Origin: Apium graveolens
Lineage: Eukaryota; Streptophyta; Magnoliopsida; Apiales; Apiaceae
DNA: 64,000 nucleotides
Assembly (NCBI RefSeq): GCF_009905375.1
Contig: NC_133647.1
Span: forward strand, 168,934,275-168,998,274
Direction of reading: 5' to 3'
Shown here: positions 11,601-21,590 of the stretch, piece by piece
Position numbering within the stretch: the first letter of the stretch is position 1
Layout of the letters: each line of letters opens with the position of its first letter
Translations under genes and position numbers: made by a program
The notes under the pieces: model-generated
What the model saw: the letters and a program-made list of their open reading frames with translations, nothing else
Told to the model about the DNA's origin: nothing
Database searches by the model: none

Positions 11601-12381
11601 GAATCTGTTTCACATACTGAGGAATCTGTAATGGTCTCACCATTGATTTCTTTGTGTCAGCATTTATCAGGTCGTTAAAGTACCTTTTTGCAACCTTAAA
11701 AGGTGGGGTTTGAGTGCTGACTAAATGAGGTTCATCAGTACAGTAAGTGTAAATAAGTTGACAGAATCTAGCAAAATAAACAACATCTCGATCCTCTGTC
11801 ATCCTATCTCCAATAAAACCAATTAAAGCAGGTGCAAAATCAAAGTAAGTTTGATTGATAAGAGAATACCCGATGTGCTGACTCATGATTGGGATAGCAT
11901 CAAAGTTTGAACATTTGTTCCCAAAAACTTTGGTGATGCAATCAAAGAAGAAACTCCATTCTCTTCTGATATTAGCCCGTTTCAATTGTCCAAGTTTCGT
12001 CAGACTCTTTTCATATCCCAATTCAGCCATTAACTCCCGAAGGGCTGAGTCCTCTGGAATTGAGAAAGTACAATCTTCTGGAAGATGTAAAGCCCTGCGT
12101 ACTGTACCAGGAGTGACTACAAAGGATGAATCACCCACTTGGAAGATAATACTGGGAGTTCCACGTTTACCACCATCATCAAAAACTCCAGTCCTCCAGA
12201 ACCTCAGAAATTGTTGACTAGAAAATAATTCAGGCTGAGTTAAGGCGCACCCAACCTCACTATGTGCAAGAAGATCTTTCACAAAGTGCAATTCAGATGG
12301 AGCTTCAGCATGATCAAGAATTGCAGCATAGTTGTTTGGAACAAACTTTGCTCCATCAATGATTAAATCCTTTGGTGCCAT
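8674..12381 (-). pseudogene. Copia ORF3 (the 'env-like' ORF after pol), broken only by stop codons
   Basis: From ATG at 12381 to the last stop at 8674 all open pieces are in one frame (about 1,235 codons). They are separated by stops at 11158-11160 (TAG), 10198-10200 (TAA) plus two more within 12 nt, and about 9037-9039 (TAG); there is no frameshift. The N-terminal about 230 residues form a folded domain with REWSFFFDCITKVFGNKCSNFDA, shared with the family II ORF3 (KEWSYLCDVVTKVF...SNFDS). The rest is low-complexity, charged and partly coiled coil. SIRE-type elements are known to carry an extra ORF here, often called envelope-like, but I see no signal peptide or clear membrane segment. Function unknown. 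Several stops fit CAA/CAG to TAA/TAG. Confidence 0.7.
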
Positions 12382-12548
12382 GAGAAAATATTGAGATTCA
12401 AGTATGCCTGTTAGGTGTTTGAGATAATGTCTGTATGAAAAACCAACGTGAGAAAGAAGAAGAAAGAGAGTAAAAGTAAGGAGAGAGATAAAGTATAAAG
12501 AAAATAAAAGATTAAAGAAATCTTCTCTCTGTTGTACTTATACTCGGA
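12382..12548 (-). promoter_or_regulatory. Possible internal promoter and leader of ORF3
   Basis: On the minus strand a TATA-like GAGTATAAGTAC (about 12537-12548) is followed by a pyrimidine-rich CTCTCTC/TTCTTCTT leader of about 130 nt leading to the ORF3 ATG at 12381. This is the layout of a plant 5' UTR, and suggests ORF3 might have its own transcript. Only sequence appearance supports it. Confidence 0.35.
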
Positions 12549-13078
12549 ACAAAAAAAATGTTACCGTTGGACATCTGTCAGACATGCAGTAATAACGGAT
12601 AGTTACTGGGCTCGAGAAAACAGGAATGATTACTTACCCAGTTGCCTTGTTTCAAGGAAAAACCGTTCCTTTAATCAAGAGAAACAGTTTTAATTCAAAA
12701 TTTAAACCGTTAGCACTGATTGAATTATTTTTCACTGCAACATTAATATTCTGAAAATAAATCATGTTAAAAATGACCGAGATAATTTCGATGAATAAGT
12801 GCTGACAGAGAATCAGAACTTAACTAAAAGCACAATTTAAATGGTCATCAGAATATCAATCAGGATTTATCAACACAAGATAAAATAACTCAGAGACAAA
12901 ATCTTGAAGTAAAAACAATTTTCATTAATATATCAAGTCAATACATTTATGAAATGGAAATGACATCAATACTTATACAAGATTTTCGCTAAGCTTCTAA
13001 TCCTAACGTCAACAGCTTTAGTCCTAGCTAAGAAGCCTGACAAAGCTGATGATGAAGAAGAACAGGAAGAAGACGAGA
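12549..13078 (-). other. Spacer between accessory ORF and ORF3
   Basis: I see no coding frame. It carries the family I motif (aatcagaacttaac near 12820) and is AT-rich. In family II the corresponding pol-ORF3 spacer is about 520 bp and has its own motif instead. Confidence 0.5.
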
Positions 13079-13354
13079 TTAAGTCATCTTCCTCTTCCTA
13101 TCTTCGACGAACAAGATGGCGAGTCGTATGATTCGCTCTTGCTGACGGATAGCTTCCCGCCTCTCCTCCTCCAATCGCTCCAGATGGCGATGGTAATCCG
13201 TATAGAAGAATAGAAGGTGAGTCAGCACCTCCTGTGGGACAGAATCCCAGATCTCCTCAGGAATGGCTGTTACATGCCACTCCTGCTGCCAATCGGCACA
13301 ACTTAGCTCCATTGTGAAGGTTTGGTTGTTCAAAAACATGTTGTATCGAACCAT
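13079..13354 (-). CDS. Small accessory ORF of copia family I (unknown, 91 aa)
   Basis: I do not recognise this protein. The frame is open from 13459, but the upstream codons overlap a TATA box and leader-like sequence, so I take the ATG at 13354 (context aacacaATGGtt, A at -3) giving 91 aa. The start is MVRYNMFLNNQTFT, followed by a tryptophan-rich stretch (ADWQQEWHVTAIPEEIWDSV) and a charged, probably helical C-terminus (RHLERLEEERREAIRQQERI). It lies between the expected pol end and ORF3, same strand. No counterpart exists in the family II spacer. It could be a captured host fragment or a family-specific accessory gene. Confidence 0.45.
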   Translation of the reverse strand: MVRYNMFLNNQTFTMELSCADWQQEWHVTAIPEEIWDSVPQEVLTHLLFFYTDYHRHLERLEEERREAIRQQERIIRLAILFVEDRKRKMT

Positions 13355-13425
13355 TGTGTTTTTTATAGAAGAAGGAGGATAAGTGTGTGAGAATAATGTG
13401 ATGGAGAGACTGATGTGAAGTGGTT

Positions 13426-13437
13426 GCTTATATAGGC
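13426..13437 (-). promoter_or_regulatory. TATA box upstream of the small accessory ORF
   Basis: The minus strand reads CCTATATAAGCAACC, a close match to a plant TATA box, about 75 nt before the ATG at 13354. CT-rich leader-like sequence (TCTCTCCATCACATTATTCTC) lies between. Expression is inferred only. Confidence 0.4.
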
Positions 13438-13519
13438 AAGAGAATGCCAAGAGACGCAAAGATATTTAATGCTGACAGGTAGAATTAATTCTACCTCGTC
13501 TCCCTAGACTTTGAAAAAC

Positions 13520-13619
13520 NNNNNNNNNNNNNNNNNNNNNNNNNNNNNNNNNNNNNNNNNNNNNNNNNNNNNNNNNNNNNNNNNNNNNNNNNNNNNNNNN
13601 NNNNNNNNNNNNNNNNNNN
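13520..13619. other. Assembly gap of 100 N
   Basis: Exactly 100 N, the usual placeholder for a gap of unknown size. To the left is family I copia sequence; to the right the sequence begins inside a gypsy LTR, about 900 bp from the LTR edge. The joined pieces may be far apart or wrongly joined. Confidence 0.97.
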
Positions 13620-14444
13620 ATGATCAGTCGTAGTAGTACAACCCCACCATTTTCTACATGTAGAGGAGAACCTGTCGGATTTACTTGTCAACCGAACACT
13701 GAACTCCTAAGGAATGGACCGCCTTAGCGGAACTTCCAGGCCATTTGGGCCAATATAATAAGGCTGGGCCGGCGCTACTCGACCACTTACGCCACTCCTA
13801 GTTCAGATGAAATCCATGACTCTGAAACGTAAAGCTCGTTCCCCCTTTTCCCAAGTAGAAACTTGTTGATACGGCTTCACCAAGAAGTCGTATCTAGTTG
13901 GAAAGGAAAACTCACCGATATTTCCCAGGCGATGCCTGTTAATGGATTAACTTGTTCCAAGAATTTTACTTCCCGAGTGTTGGGTAAGTAATCGATTCAT
14001 TTAACAAAACAGCAACCTTGTTGCGAATATAAAATACACCACAGAGCCGGATCCCTTAGGTTTTTGAGCGAGTATTCAAGTCCCCTTAAAAATGGAAGAT
14101 CTTGAATTTGAAAACAAGTTTTGGGATCGCTCTACCTTTTAAATTCATTTTGAAGACTCGAAAACATTTTTAAGAATGTTTGGGGTAAAGCTGATTTAAT
14201 GAAGTAAATCAGTCCCATTATATTTAGAAATGTCTGAATATTATTATTTAAATAATATTCCCATAAAGAATAATCTTTATAAAATAATCGAAGTAGAAGT
14301 ATTAAAACTTATACTTGAAACGAGTATTAAATAACCAAAGATATACTTATATGAAAGTACTATCTTTATTTGAATAATCGAAAATAAGTTTGATTATTGA
14401 CACCTTATTCTTTAATAAATAAAGAATATACCTCGACAAATAAT

Positions 14445-14660
14445 CGGAGTCATAGATCCTCAAATGAATATTCAAAGAATATTCATTAAATAATATAAAC
14501 TGAGTCATAAGCCTTCGAATGAATATTCAAATAATATTCAATAAATAATATAAAAGAGTCATAAGCCCTCCGATGAATATTCAAGTAATATTCAGATAAA
14601 TAAACAAAAGGAGTCATACGCCTTCGAATAATATTCGAAATAATATTCAATAATAAAATA
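14445..14660. repeat. Four imperfect tandem repeats of about 55 bp in the gypsy#1 3' LTR
   Basis: Each unit starts gagtcata(a/g)(g/c)cc and contains gaatgaatattcaa and ataatattcaataaataat. The same array is in the other LTR at about 24664-24880 and, more diverged, in gypsy#2 at about 60888-61045. Confidence 0.7.
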
Positions 14661-14715
14661 AGTTTAAAGTTATCGAATAAACCTTATTCGATTAATAGTT
14701 TGGAAAAACTATAAC

Positions 14716-14748
14716 CATATATATATATATAAATATATATATATATAT
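14716..14748. repeat. AT dinucleotide run in the gypsy#1 3' LTR
   Basis: An interrupted (AT)n microsatellite, catatatatatatataaat then a second run. Copies are at about 24934-24970 and 61096-61134 in the other LTRs, with different lengths. Confidence 0.8.
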
Positions 14749-16847
14749 CCATATCCATATATACAAAAATCTACTCGGGATCCTCGACTCCCGGTTTTAG
14801 AAAATATTTTCACCTTTGGGTCCCTATACTAAGGGTATATGCAAGTTACCGCTATCCTCTAGCATAGGTATTATCAACTGAACCAACAGATATATATTTC
14901 AAGAATATGAAACAGGGCATGCATATATACCATATCACATGCTACAATATATCGCAAGAATTTGCTAAATAACCAATATGCATTTATCGCAAGATCATGC
15001 ATATACAAATGTATACATCACAACAACAGTATAACGGATAGAATACTTGCCTGAGCGACTTGGGGGTGAGAAAGGCTCGGGACGAGTCTGGTAACCTATA
15101 AACAACAAGTAAGTTGGAATTAAACCAAAATCACTTGTAAATCTATACTTTAACTAACTTAGACTATAACGCTTGTTTTGCGCTCACCGATTCGCTTAAG
15201 TCACTCGAGTACCCTCGGCTCCACCATTTTTAATAATTTAACCTTTACGAGTTTTAAAGCGATTCCTTCGCGAGTGCCTTACCAACTGCCTAACACACTT
15301 ACCATAAATGTTTCATACATTAATTAACCCTTTTTGGTCTTTAACCTATGCTTCAAAGTAAGGCGAGGGAAAAAGTTTCGTTCGCGAAACGCCGTTACTT
15401 GAAACGGTCGTTTCTCCTAAACCGTGCATCGGAATCGAACGAACTACATATCAAAACGAAGCTCGTAACATGAGCTATCTAATCATGGCAGTGGTCATAA
15501 TCTAGCAGGGGGTTCTCGGGTCCTAATGCTATGCACAAAAACAGTCCAAAGAAAATCGGACGTTACGACGGCTATGTTTACGCGATTTCCCAATTTTAAA
15601 CCATACAAAACCAACCACAAACCAACCTCAAATCCAACACACAACAAACATCCATCCTTATCACATCATAACAACTCCAACCAATTCAATTTAATCATTC
15701 ATACTTATGCTTAAACTTAACTTTAATCATACTTAAGTTCCTTTAAATCAAAACCACAACAATTACCATTCCATTTCACTACCATTCCAAATCCCAAACT
15801 CTAAATCATAACAACAAACTACAATATCAACCCACTAATCAAAATCATCTTATAATATATAGGAATCTAGGGTTTGGAGATGGTATACCTTCCTTGAAGT
15901 GGTGGGATGAGCTAGGAAGCCTTAAGAAGCTTTGAGAAGTCTTAGGAAATGCTTGGATCTTCAAGAAAAACAAGAAAACTTCAAGTTAAAAACTTGAAAA
16001 CACTATTCATAGTCTTCTTCTTTGATTAAATGAAGAATATTGAGAAGAATTAATGGCTTAAACTCATGATATAGCCCTAACTAAGCATGAAGATGATTAG
16101 GGAATTATCTTACCAATTTAGGAGGCTTGGATCTTGAGTTTTGAAATTCTATGCCTTTAAAAATGCTAAAAGCCGAGAGCAAATGAAGAACTCATGCCTT
16201 GGTTGCTTTTGATTTTTGATGAGAATGATTTTTTACTTGGCTTGGTTGACTTGTTTTGTATTTGATTTAGTCAATTACTTTCTTGCCCTTGAAATTGTGT
16301 GGTTACAAAGCTACCACACCTCCTTCCTTCCCATGTCATGCTTATGTCATCCTCATGATGTCATCCTCCCTTCCTTGTCCTCTTTCTATTGGTTGGATGA
16401 CATCATTCCCCCTAATCCCTTTGATTAACTTCCTAATCGTTTGCCTAATGACCGCTGATCTGTTATACGGTTTGCTTAACTTTCGTTCTCGTTTATCGTT
16501 TGAAGGATCATACCCGGGATCTTATTACTTAGGTTCCCTTAACCTTTCTCAATACATTATATTCCTTTTTATGATCCTCTATTATAATCCTTTAATTTAA
16601 ATCCTTTTTATCCTGTTACCTTATACTCAATTCTCTCCGTATCTTGTGGATTTCCGGGAAAAACCAAAGTGTTCGGAATTGGATTCTGACGATCTTTACA
16701 TACACTTATATACTTCATAGAGTACTAATAATATCCCAGAATATCCATAACAGAACCCCTACATAGTGTGGCATGAAAAGTTTCTTCATTCAGCTAAAAC
16801 ACTATTCACAAGGGTTACAAAAAGTTGAAAATTTTGGGGTTATTACA

Positions 16848-16862
16848 GTCTCCCCTCCTTAA
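16848..16862 (-). other. Polypurine tract of gypsy#1
   Basis: The minus strand reads TTAAGGAGGGGAGAC immediately before the 3' LTR start TGTAATAACC. It primes plus-strand cDNA. The same tract is at 53213-53227 in gypsy#2 and a relative (TTTTTAAGGAGGGTAGTA) at 31919-31936. Confidence 0.9.
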
Positions 16863-16880
16863 AAGGATTCCGTCCCGGAA

Positions 16881-19800
16881 TCAAACAGAAAATAAATGGG
16901 GGTACTTTTCTAGCATTGTGCTCTCTAGTTCCCAAGTTGATTCTTCCACATTATGATTCTGCCATAGTACTCTGACTAGCTTGATCACTTTGTTCCGAAG
17001 CACCTGCTCCTTCTTATCCATAATCCTTACTGGCTTCTCCACGTAAGTTAGATCTGGCTGCATATCCACCTGCTCGTACTCCACTATGTGCCTGACATCC
17101 CGATGATACCTCCTTAGCATTGACACATGGAACACATTATGAACTTGTTGCAAATTAGGGGGTAGGGCTAGCTCGTAAGCTAACTTTCCAATTCGTCTTA
17201 ATATCTCAAAAGGTCCAATGTATCTTGGGCTTAGTTTTCCTTTCTTTCCGAACCTCATTAATCCCTTCCAAGGGGATACTTTCAACAGTACTAAGTCCCC
17301 TACTTCATATTCCTTGTCCTTTCGGGCTAGGTCTGCATATTTCTTTTGTCTGTCTTGGGCTGCTACAAGTCGCCCTCTGATAAGATCCACTATATCTTTG
17401 GTCCTTTGGACCACTTCGGGTCCGAGCATCTTCCGCTCTCCTACTTCATCCCAGTATAAGGGAGATCGACACCTTCTTCCGTACAGGGCCTCATAAGGCG
17501 GCATTCCGATGCTAGCATGAAAGCTATTGTTATAAGAAAACTCGATCAACGGCAAGTGATCATCCCAACTTCCTTTAAGGTCTATTGCACAGACTCTCAA
17601 CATATCCTCTAGTGTCTGGATGGTCCTTTCACTCTGTCCATCCGTCTGGGGATGGTACGCGGTACTCATATTTAACTTGGTCCCCGCACACTCCTGAAAG
17701 CTCCTCCAAAATCTGGAGTTGAACCTAGGGTCTCGGTCTGAGACAATGGACGCTGGGACTCCATGTCGCGTCACTATTTCCTTAAGGTAAATGTCCACCA
17801 GTCTATCGACTGTGTATCTCTCATTGATAGGAATGAAATGAGCTGACTTTGTCAGTCGGTCTATAATTACCCAAATGGCGTCGTGATTGGCTTTCGTCCT
17901 TGGCAAGCCTACAACAAAATCCATCGCTATCTGTTCCCATTTCCATTCGGGAATCTCCAGGGGTCGTAAAAGTCCACTGGGTCTCTGGTGCTCCGCCTTT
18001 ACTCTTTGGCAAGTCAAACACTTGCTTACCCATTCTGCTACGTCCCTCTTCATGTTGGGCCACCAGTAATATTCCTTCAAATCCCTATATATCTTGGTAC
18101 TTCCTGGGTGAATGGAATACCTTGAATTTTGGCTTTCATCCAAAATCTCATCTTTAAGTTCTTGAACATTCGGAACCCAAATTCGGTAGGAGTACCTCAT
18201 TATCCCTTTATCATCTTTCTCAGTATGGATCTCCTCTCCAGTCATTGACTCTCTGCCTTCATTCATTATTTTCTCCTGGCACAATCTGATCTTTTCCAAT
18301 AACTCTGGCTGCATTGAGATCTCAAAAAGCTTTTCAGTTCCGGTTCCGGTTACCTTTACTTCTATTTCCATTTTCTCAAAATCCCTTATCAACTCTTCCG
18401 AAGTCGTTATCATTCTGAGTCTTTCCTTTCTACTAAGGGCATCAGCCACCACATTGGCTTTCCCTGGATGATAGAGAATCTCACAATCATAGTCCTTGAT
18501 TAGTTCTAACCATCTCCTCTGGCGCATGTTGAGCTCTTTCTGCGTAAATATGTACTTGAGGCTCTTATGGTCTGTGAAAATCTCGCACTTCTCTCCATAC
18601 AAGTAGTGCCTCCAAATTTTTAAAGCAAATACTATTGCCGCGAGCTCAAGGTCATGAGTAGGATATCTAACCTCGTATTCCTTCAGTTGTCTCGACGCAT
18701 ACGCAATAACTTTACCGTGCTGCATAAGCACACATCCTAATCCTTTGTGCGACGCGTCACTATATATCACAAAATCTCCTTTTCCGTCCGGCAATGCCAA
18801 TACCGGAGCCGTTATCAACCTTTTCTTTAATTCCTGAAAACTGTTCTCGCATTCCTCCGTCCATTCAAACTTCTCTGTCTTACGAGTAAGTCGCGTCAAA
18901 GGGGCTGCGATCTTCGCAAAGTCCTGTACAAATCTACGATAGTAGCCGGCCAATCCTATGAAACTCCTTACCTCTGTGGGTGTGGTTGGCCTTTCCCAAT
19001 TTGAGACCGCCTCTATCTTGGAGGGGTCGACCAATACTCCTTCTTTATTGATCACATGTCCTAAAAACTGTACTTCATTCCGCCAAAATTCACACTTCGA
19101 GAATTTGGCATATAACTGCTCCTCTCTGAGTATTCTTAGAGCTATCCTCAAATGCTCTGCATGTTCTGCCTCAGTCCTTGAGTAGATCAAAATATCATCG
19201 ATAAAAACTATCACACACTTGTCCAAGTACTTCTTAAATACTCTATTCATTAAATCCATGAAAGCCGCTGGGGCGTTGGTTAATCCAAAAGACATTACCA
19301 AGAACTCATAATGCCCATACCTGGTACGGAACGCTGTCTTGGAAATATCTTCGGGTTTAATCTTTAGTTGGTGATATCCAGTTCTCAGGTCGATCTTGGA
19401 AAAATAAACAGCATCCTTTAGCTGGTCGAACAGATCGTCTATTCTAGGTAATGGGTACCTGTTCTTTATGGTTAGCTTGTTCAACTCTCTATAGTCGATG
19501 CACAACCTCATGCTCCCATCTTTCTTCTTAACAAATAAAACTGGTGCTCCCCACGGAGACACACTGGGTCTTATCATACCCTTATCCAAGAGTTCCTGCA
19601 ATTGGATAGCTAATTCCTTCATTTCTAACGGGGCTAACCGGTAAGGTGCTTTTGAAACTGGCGCCGTCCCTGGGGCCAACTCAATAGCAAATTCAATCAC
19701 TCTATCGGGTGGTAATCCCGGAAGGTCTTGTGGGAATACATCTTCAAATTCGTTGACTACTGGAATATCTTGTAAGTTGGGCACCTCCTTCTGCGTGTCC

Positions 19801-21590
19801 ACCACATAGGCTAGGTAGGCCTCACTTCCTTTTCGTAGCATCCTTTTGGCCTGAGCCATAGTCAAAAATTTCTGCGTCTGCCTCTTTCCTCTAAATATAA
19901 CTTCTTTCTTCCCGGGGATATTTAACTTAACTTTCTTCCCTTTACAGTCTATCTGAGTATCATTGCTAGATAGCCAGTCCATTCCCAAAATCACATCAAA
20001 CTCCCCTAATTTAAAAGGAATCAGATCAACACTGAAAGATTGCTCCCCTATGCCTATCTCACAGGCGGGGTGAATCTGGTTAACAGGAATAATTTCATGA
20101 TTGGCTATTTCTACTTGTAAGGGTTCTATCAAGGGTTTAGCCTTAAGTCTTAACTTACGCGCAAAGTCCCTTGATATAAAAGATTTAGTTGCTCCCGAAT
20201 CAAATAAAACATTTGCACTGACTGAATTTAGAGAAAGGGTACCTGCTATCACATCTGAATCTTTCATAGCATCCTGGACTGTCATGTTGAAAGTCCTCGC
20301 AGTAGGTGGCTTATTAGAAGCAGCCCTGCTTGCTCCCGAAGCTGCTGGTTTGTTCATTGGGCATTCCCTCTTCCAATGACCTGGGCGTCCGCACTGATGA
20401 CAAGTGGTGGTTGGAATGACGGCAGGGGCTGACGAAGGGCATTTGTGAGAATAGTGGCCCACTTGCCCACACTTAAAGCAGGTTACTGGCTTTCCCTTAC
20501 ACTCCCCAGTGTGATTCCTTCCACATATGTTACAGGCTGGCAATGGGGGTCGAGACTGGTTGGAATAGGACATTCTTGACTTATGGCCGCCCTGGCTCAC
20601 ACTCACACTCATTGGTCGCTTAAACCCAGTGTTCCTTCCTGGCAGGGACACTGCTCCTCGATTAAATCTAGTTGGGAAGCTCCTTCCTGCGGAACCTCCA
20701 CCCATGCTCATACTTTTCCTCTTTATTCCTTTCTTCTCTCTTTCCTTCTGCATCTGTTCACTTCCGACTTCTACAATCGTTGCCTTTTGCACCAGAGTGG
20801 CATAGTCCGTAAGCTCAAGGATTGCCACCCTATTCTGAATCCATGGTTTCAGTCCCTGCTGAAACCTCCTAGCTTTCTTTTCCTCGGTGCTCACAAACTC
20901 CGGCACAAACCTTGATAACTCAGTAAATTTCGCTTCGTACTCTGCTACAGACAAGTTATTCTGCTTTAGCTCCAAGAACTTGAGCTCCATCTGGTTTTCC
21001 ATAAACCTCGGGAAATACTTTCCCAGAAACAACTGACTAAATCTCTCCCAGGTTATAATAGCATCTGTCTCCATGTTTTTCTTGGCCTCCCACCAGTAGT
21101 TAGCTTCTCCTTTCAGAAGGTAGGTAGCAAATACAGTTTTCTGTGCCTCATCGATACTCAAAATCTCAAAAGATTTCTCCATCTCCTTTAACCATGCCCT
21201 TGCCTCAACTGGGTCGGCTGATCCGTGGAACTCAGGGGGCTTAAGGGACTTAAAAGCCCTGAAAGAGTTTGCCACAGCATTGTTACTTCCTTGAGGGGGT
21301 GGGTTGGGTTGACGTTCCAAATTCTGCCTTAGGAGTTGCATGAACTGGCTCATGGGATCCATGCCTGGGTTTGGTACTGGTTGCTCAACCTCGGTTTCTC
21401 CTTCTTCAGCCTCTATCTCAAATCCCTCAACATCATATGTTTCCTCTTCCTCTTCATACAGGGAGTCATCCTGTTCCACATAATCCTCATCTTCCTCTTC
21501 ACTGTGTTCTTGGTTTCTATTGTCCTGATTATGGCTTCCCTGGTCCTCAGATCCAGGGTTCGCCCTAGTTCCAATCTTTCTTGGCGGCAT
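16881..21590 (-). CDS. Ty3/gypsy gag-pol polyprotein with chromodomain (1,569 aa)
   Basis: One uninterrupted frame encodes all replication proteins of gypsy#1. An acidic N-terminus precedes a Retrotrans_gag region (about 100-250; [19 protein letters not shown]). Three cysteine motifs follow at about 345-410, two of them CCHC knuckles ([28 protein letters not shown]). Protease DSGATKSF is at about 461 and RT has FIDDILIYS at about 795. RNase H YSDASHKG is at about 941. Integrase has the HPGST and CLTC zinc residues (about 1159-1192), then aspartates near 1223 and 1283 and the glutamate of GQSERT near 1319. A GPF motif (RYIGPFEIL) and a C-terminal chromodomain (about 1503-1569; [14 protein letters not shown]) complete it. 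Length and order fit the Tekay/Del clade. The start MPPRK is the first in-frame ATG. No missing key residue was seen. Confidence 0.95.
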   Translation of the reverse strand: MPPRKIGTRANPGSEDQGSHNQDNRNQEHSEEEDEDYVEQDDSLYEEEEETYDVEGFEIEAEEGETEVEQPVPNPGMDPMSQFMQLLRQNLERQPNPPPQGSNNAVANSFRAFKSLKPPEFHGSADPVEARAWLKEMEKSFEILSIDEAQKTVFATYLLKGEANYWWEAKKNMETDAIITWERFSQLFLGKYFPRFMENQMELKFLELKQNNLSVAEYEAKFTELSRFVPEFVSTEEKKARRFQQGLKPWIQNRVAILELTDYATLVQKATIVEVGSEQMQKEREKKGIKRKSMSMGGGSAGRSFPTRFNRGAVSLPGRNTGFKRPMSVSVSQGGHKSRMSYSNQSRPPLPACNICGRNHTGECKGKPVTCFKCGQVGHYSHKCPSSAPAVIPTTTCHQCGRPGHWKRECPMNKPAASGASRAASNKPPTARTFNMTVQDAMKDSDVIAGTLSLNSVSANVLFDSGATKSFISRDFARKLRLKAKPLIEPLQVEIANHEIIPVNQIHPACEIGIGEQSFSVDLIPFKLGEFDVILGMDWLSSNDTQIDCKGKKVKLNIPGKKEVIFRGKRQTQKFLTMAQAKRMLRKGSEAYLAYVVDTQKEVPNLQDIPVVNEFEDVFPQDLPGLPPDRVIEFAIELAPGTAPVSKAPYRLAPLEMKELAIQLQELLDKGMIRPSVSPWGAPVLFVKKKDGSMRLCIDYRELNKLTIKNRYPLPRIDDLFDQLKDAVYFSKIDLRTGYHQLKIKPEDISKTAFRTRYGHYEFLVMSFGLTNAPAAFMDLMNRVFKKYLDKCVIVFIDDILIYSRTEAEHAEHLRIALRILREEQLYAKFSKCEFWRNEVQFLGHVINKEGVLVDPSKIEAVSNWERPTTPTEVRSFIGLAGYYRRFVQDFAKIAAPLTRLTRKTEKFEWTEECENSFQELKKRLITAPVLALPDGKGDFVIYSDASHKGLGCVLMQHGKVIAYASRQLKEYEVRYPTHDLELAAIVFALKIWRHYLYGEKCEIFTDHKSLKYIFTQKELNMRQRRWLELIKDYDCEILYHPGKANVVADALSRKERLRMITTSEELIRDFEKMEIEVKVTGTGTEKLFEISMQPELLEKIRLCQEKIMNEGRESMTGEEIHTEKDDKGIMRYSYRIWVPNVQELKDEILDESQNSRYSIHPGSTKIYRDLKEYYWWPNMKRDVAEWVSKCLTCQRVKAEHQRPSGLLRPLEIPEWKWEQIAMDFVVGLPRTKANHDAIWVIIDRLTKSAHFIPINERYTVDRLVDIYLKEIVTRHGVPASIVSDRDPRFNSRFWRSFQECAGTKLNMSTAYHPQTDGQSERTIQTLEDMLRVCAIDLKGSWDDHLPLIEFSYNNSFHASIGMPPYEALYGRRCRSPLYWDEVGERKMLGPEVVQRTKDIVDLIRGRLVAAQDRQKKYADLARKDKEYEVGDLVLLKVSPWKGLMRFGKKGKLSPRYIGPFEILRRIGKLAYELALPPNLQQVHNVFHVSMLRRYHRDVRHIVEYEQVDMQPDLTYVEKPVRIMDKKEQVLRNKVIKLVRVLWQNHNVEESTWELESTMLEKYPHLFSV

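Larger units (their letters stand above)
7852..13519 (-). mobile_element. 3' half of a copia family I element, copy b, minus strand
   Basis: In minus-strand order, before the gap, this contains a small accessory ORF, a spacer, ORF3, a polypurine tract and the 3' LTR. The 5' half (5' LTR, gag, pol) is expected to the right but is lost at the assembly gap 13520-13619. The likely target duplication is ttctg at 7847-7851; its partner would be beyond the gap. The element lies head to head with the LTR at 6322-6919. Confidence 0.8.
13620..16847 (-). repeat. 3' LTR of gypsy#1, truncated by the gap
   Basis: This corresponds to about 23834-27068 of the 5' LTR with very few changes. Most are one-base differences in short runs, for example ggatcgc versus ggatccgc and ttagaaatg versus ttagaaaatg. 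The last roughly 900 bp of the LTR (minus-strand 3' end) are missing because of the N gap. Short open frames on the plus strand here recur in the other LTR only because the LTRs are copies. Confidence 0.92.

Noticed and set aside
15526..16600. Plus-strand open frames of 62-105 codons recurring at 25746-26821 and similar frames at 52698-52964 and 62595-62937
   Set aside because: They lie inside gypsy LTRs, antisense to the element. They recur only because LTRs are copies, and show no start context or protein-like pattern.
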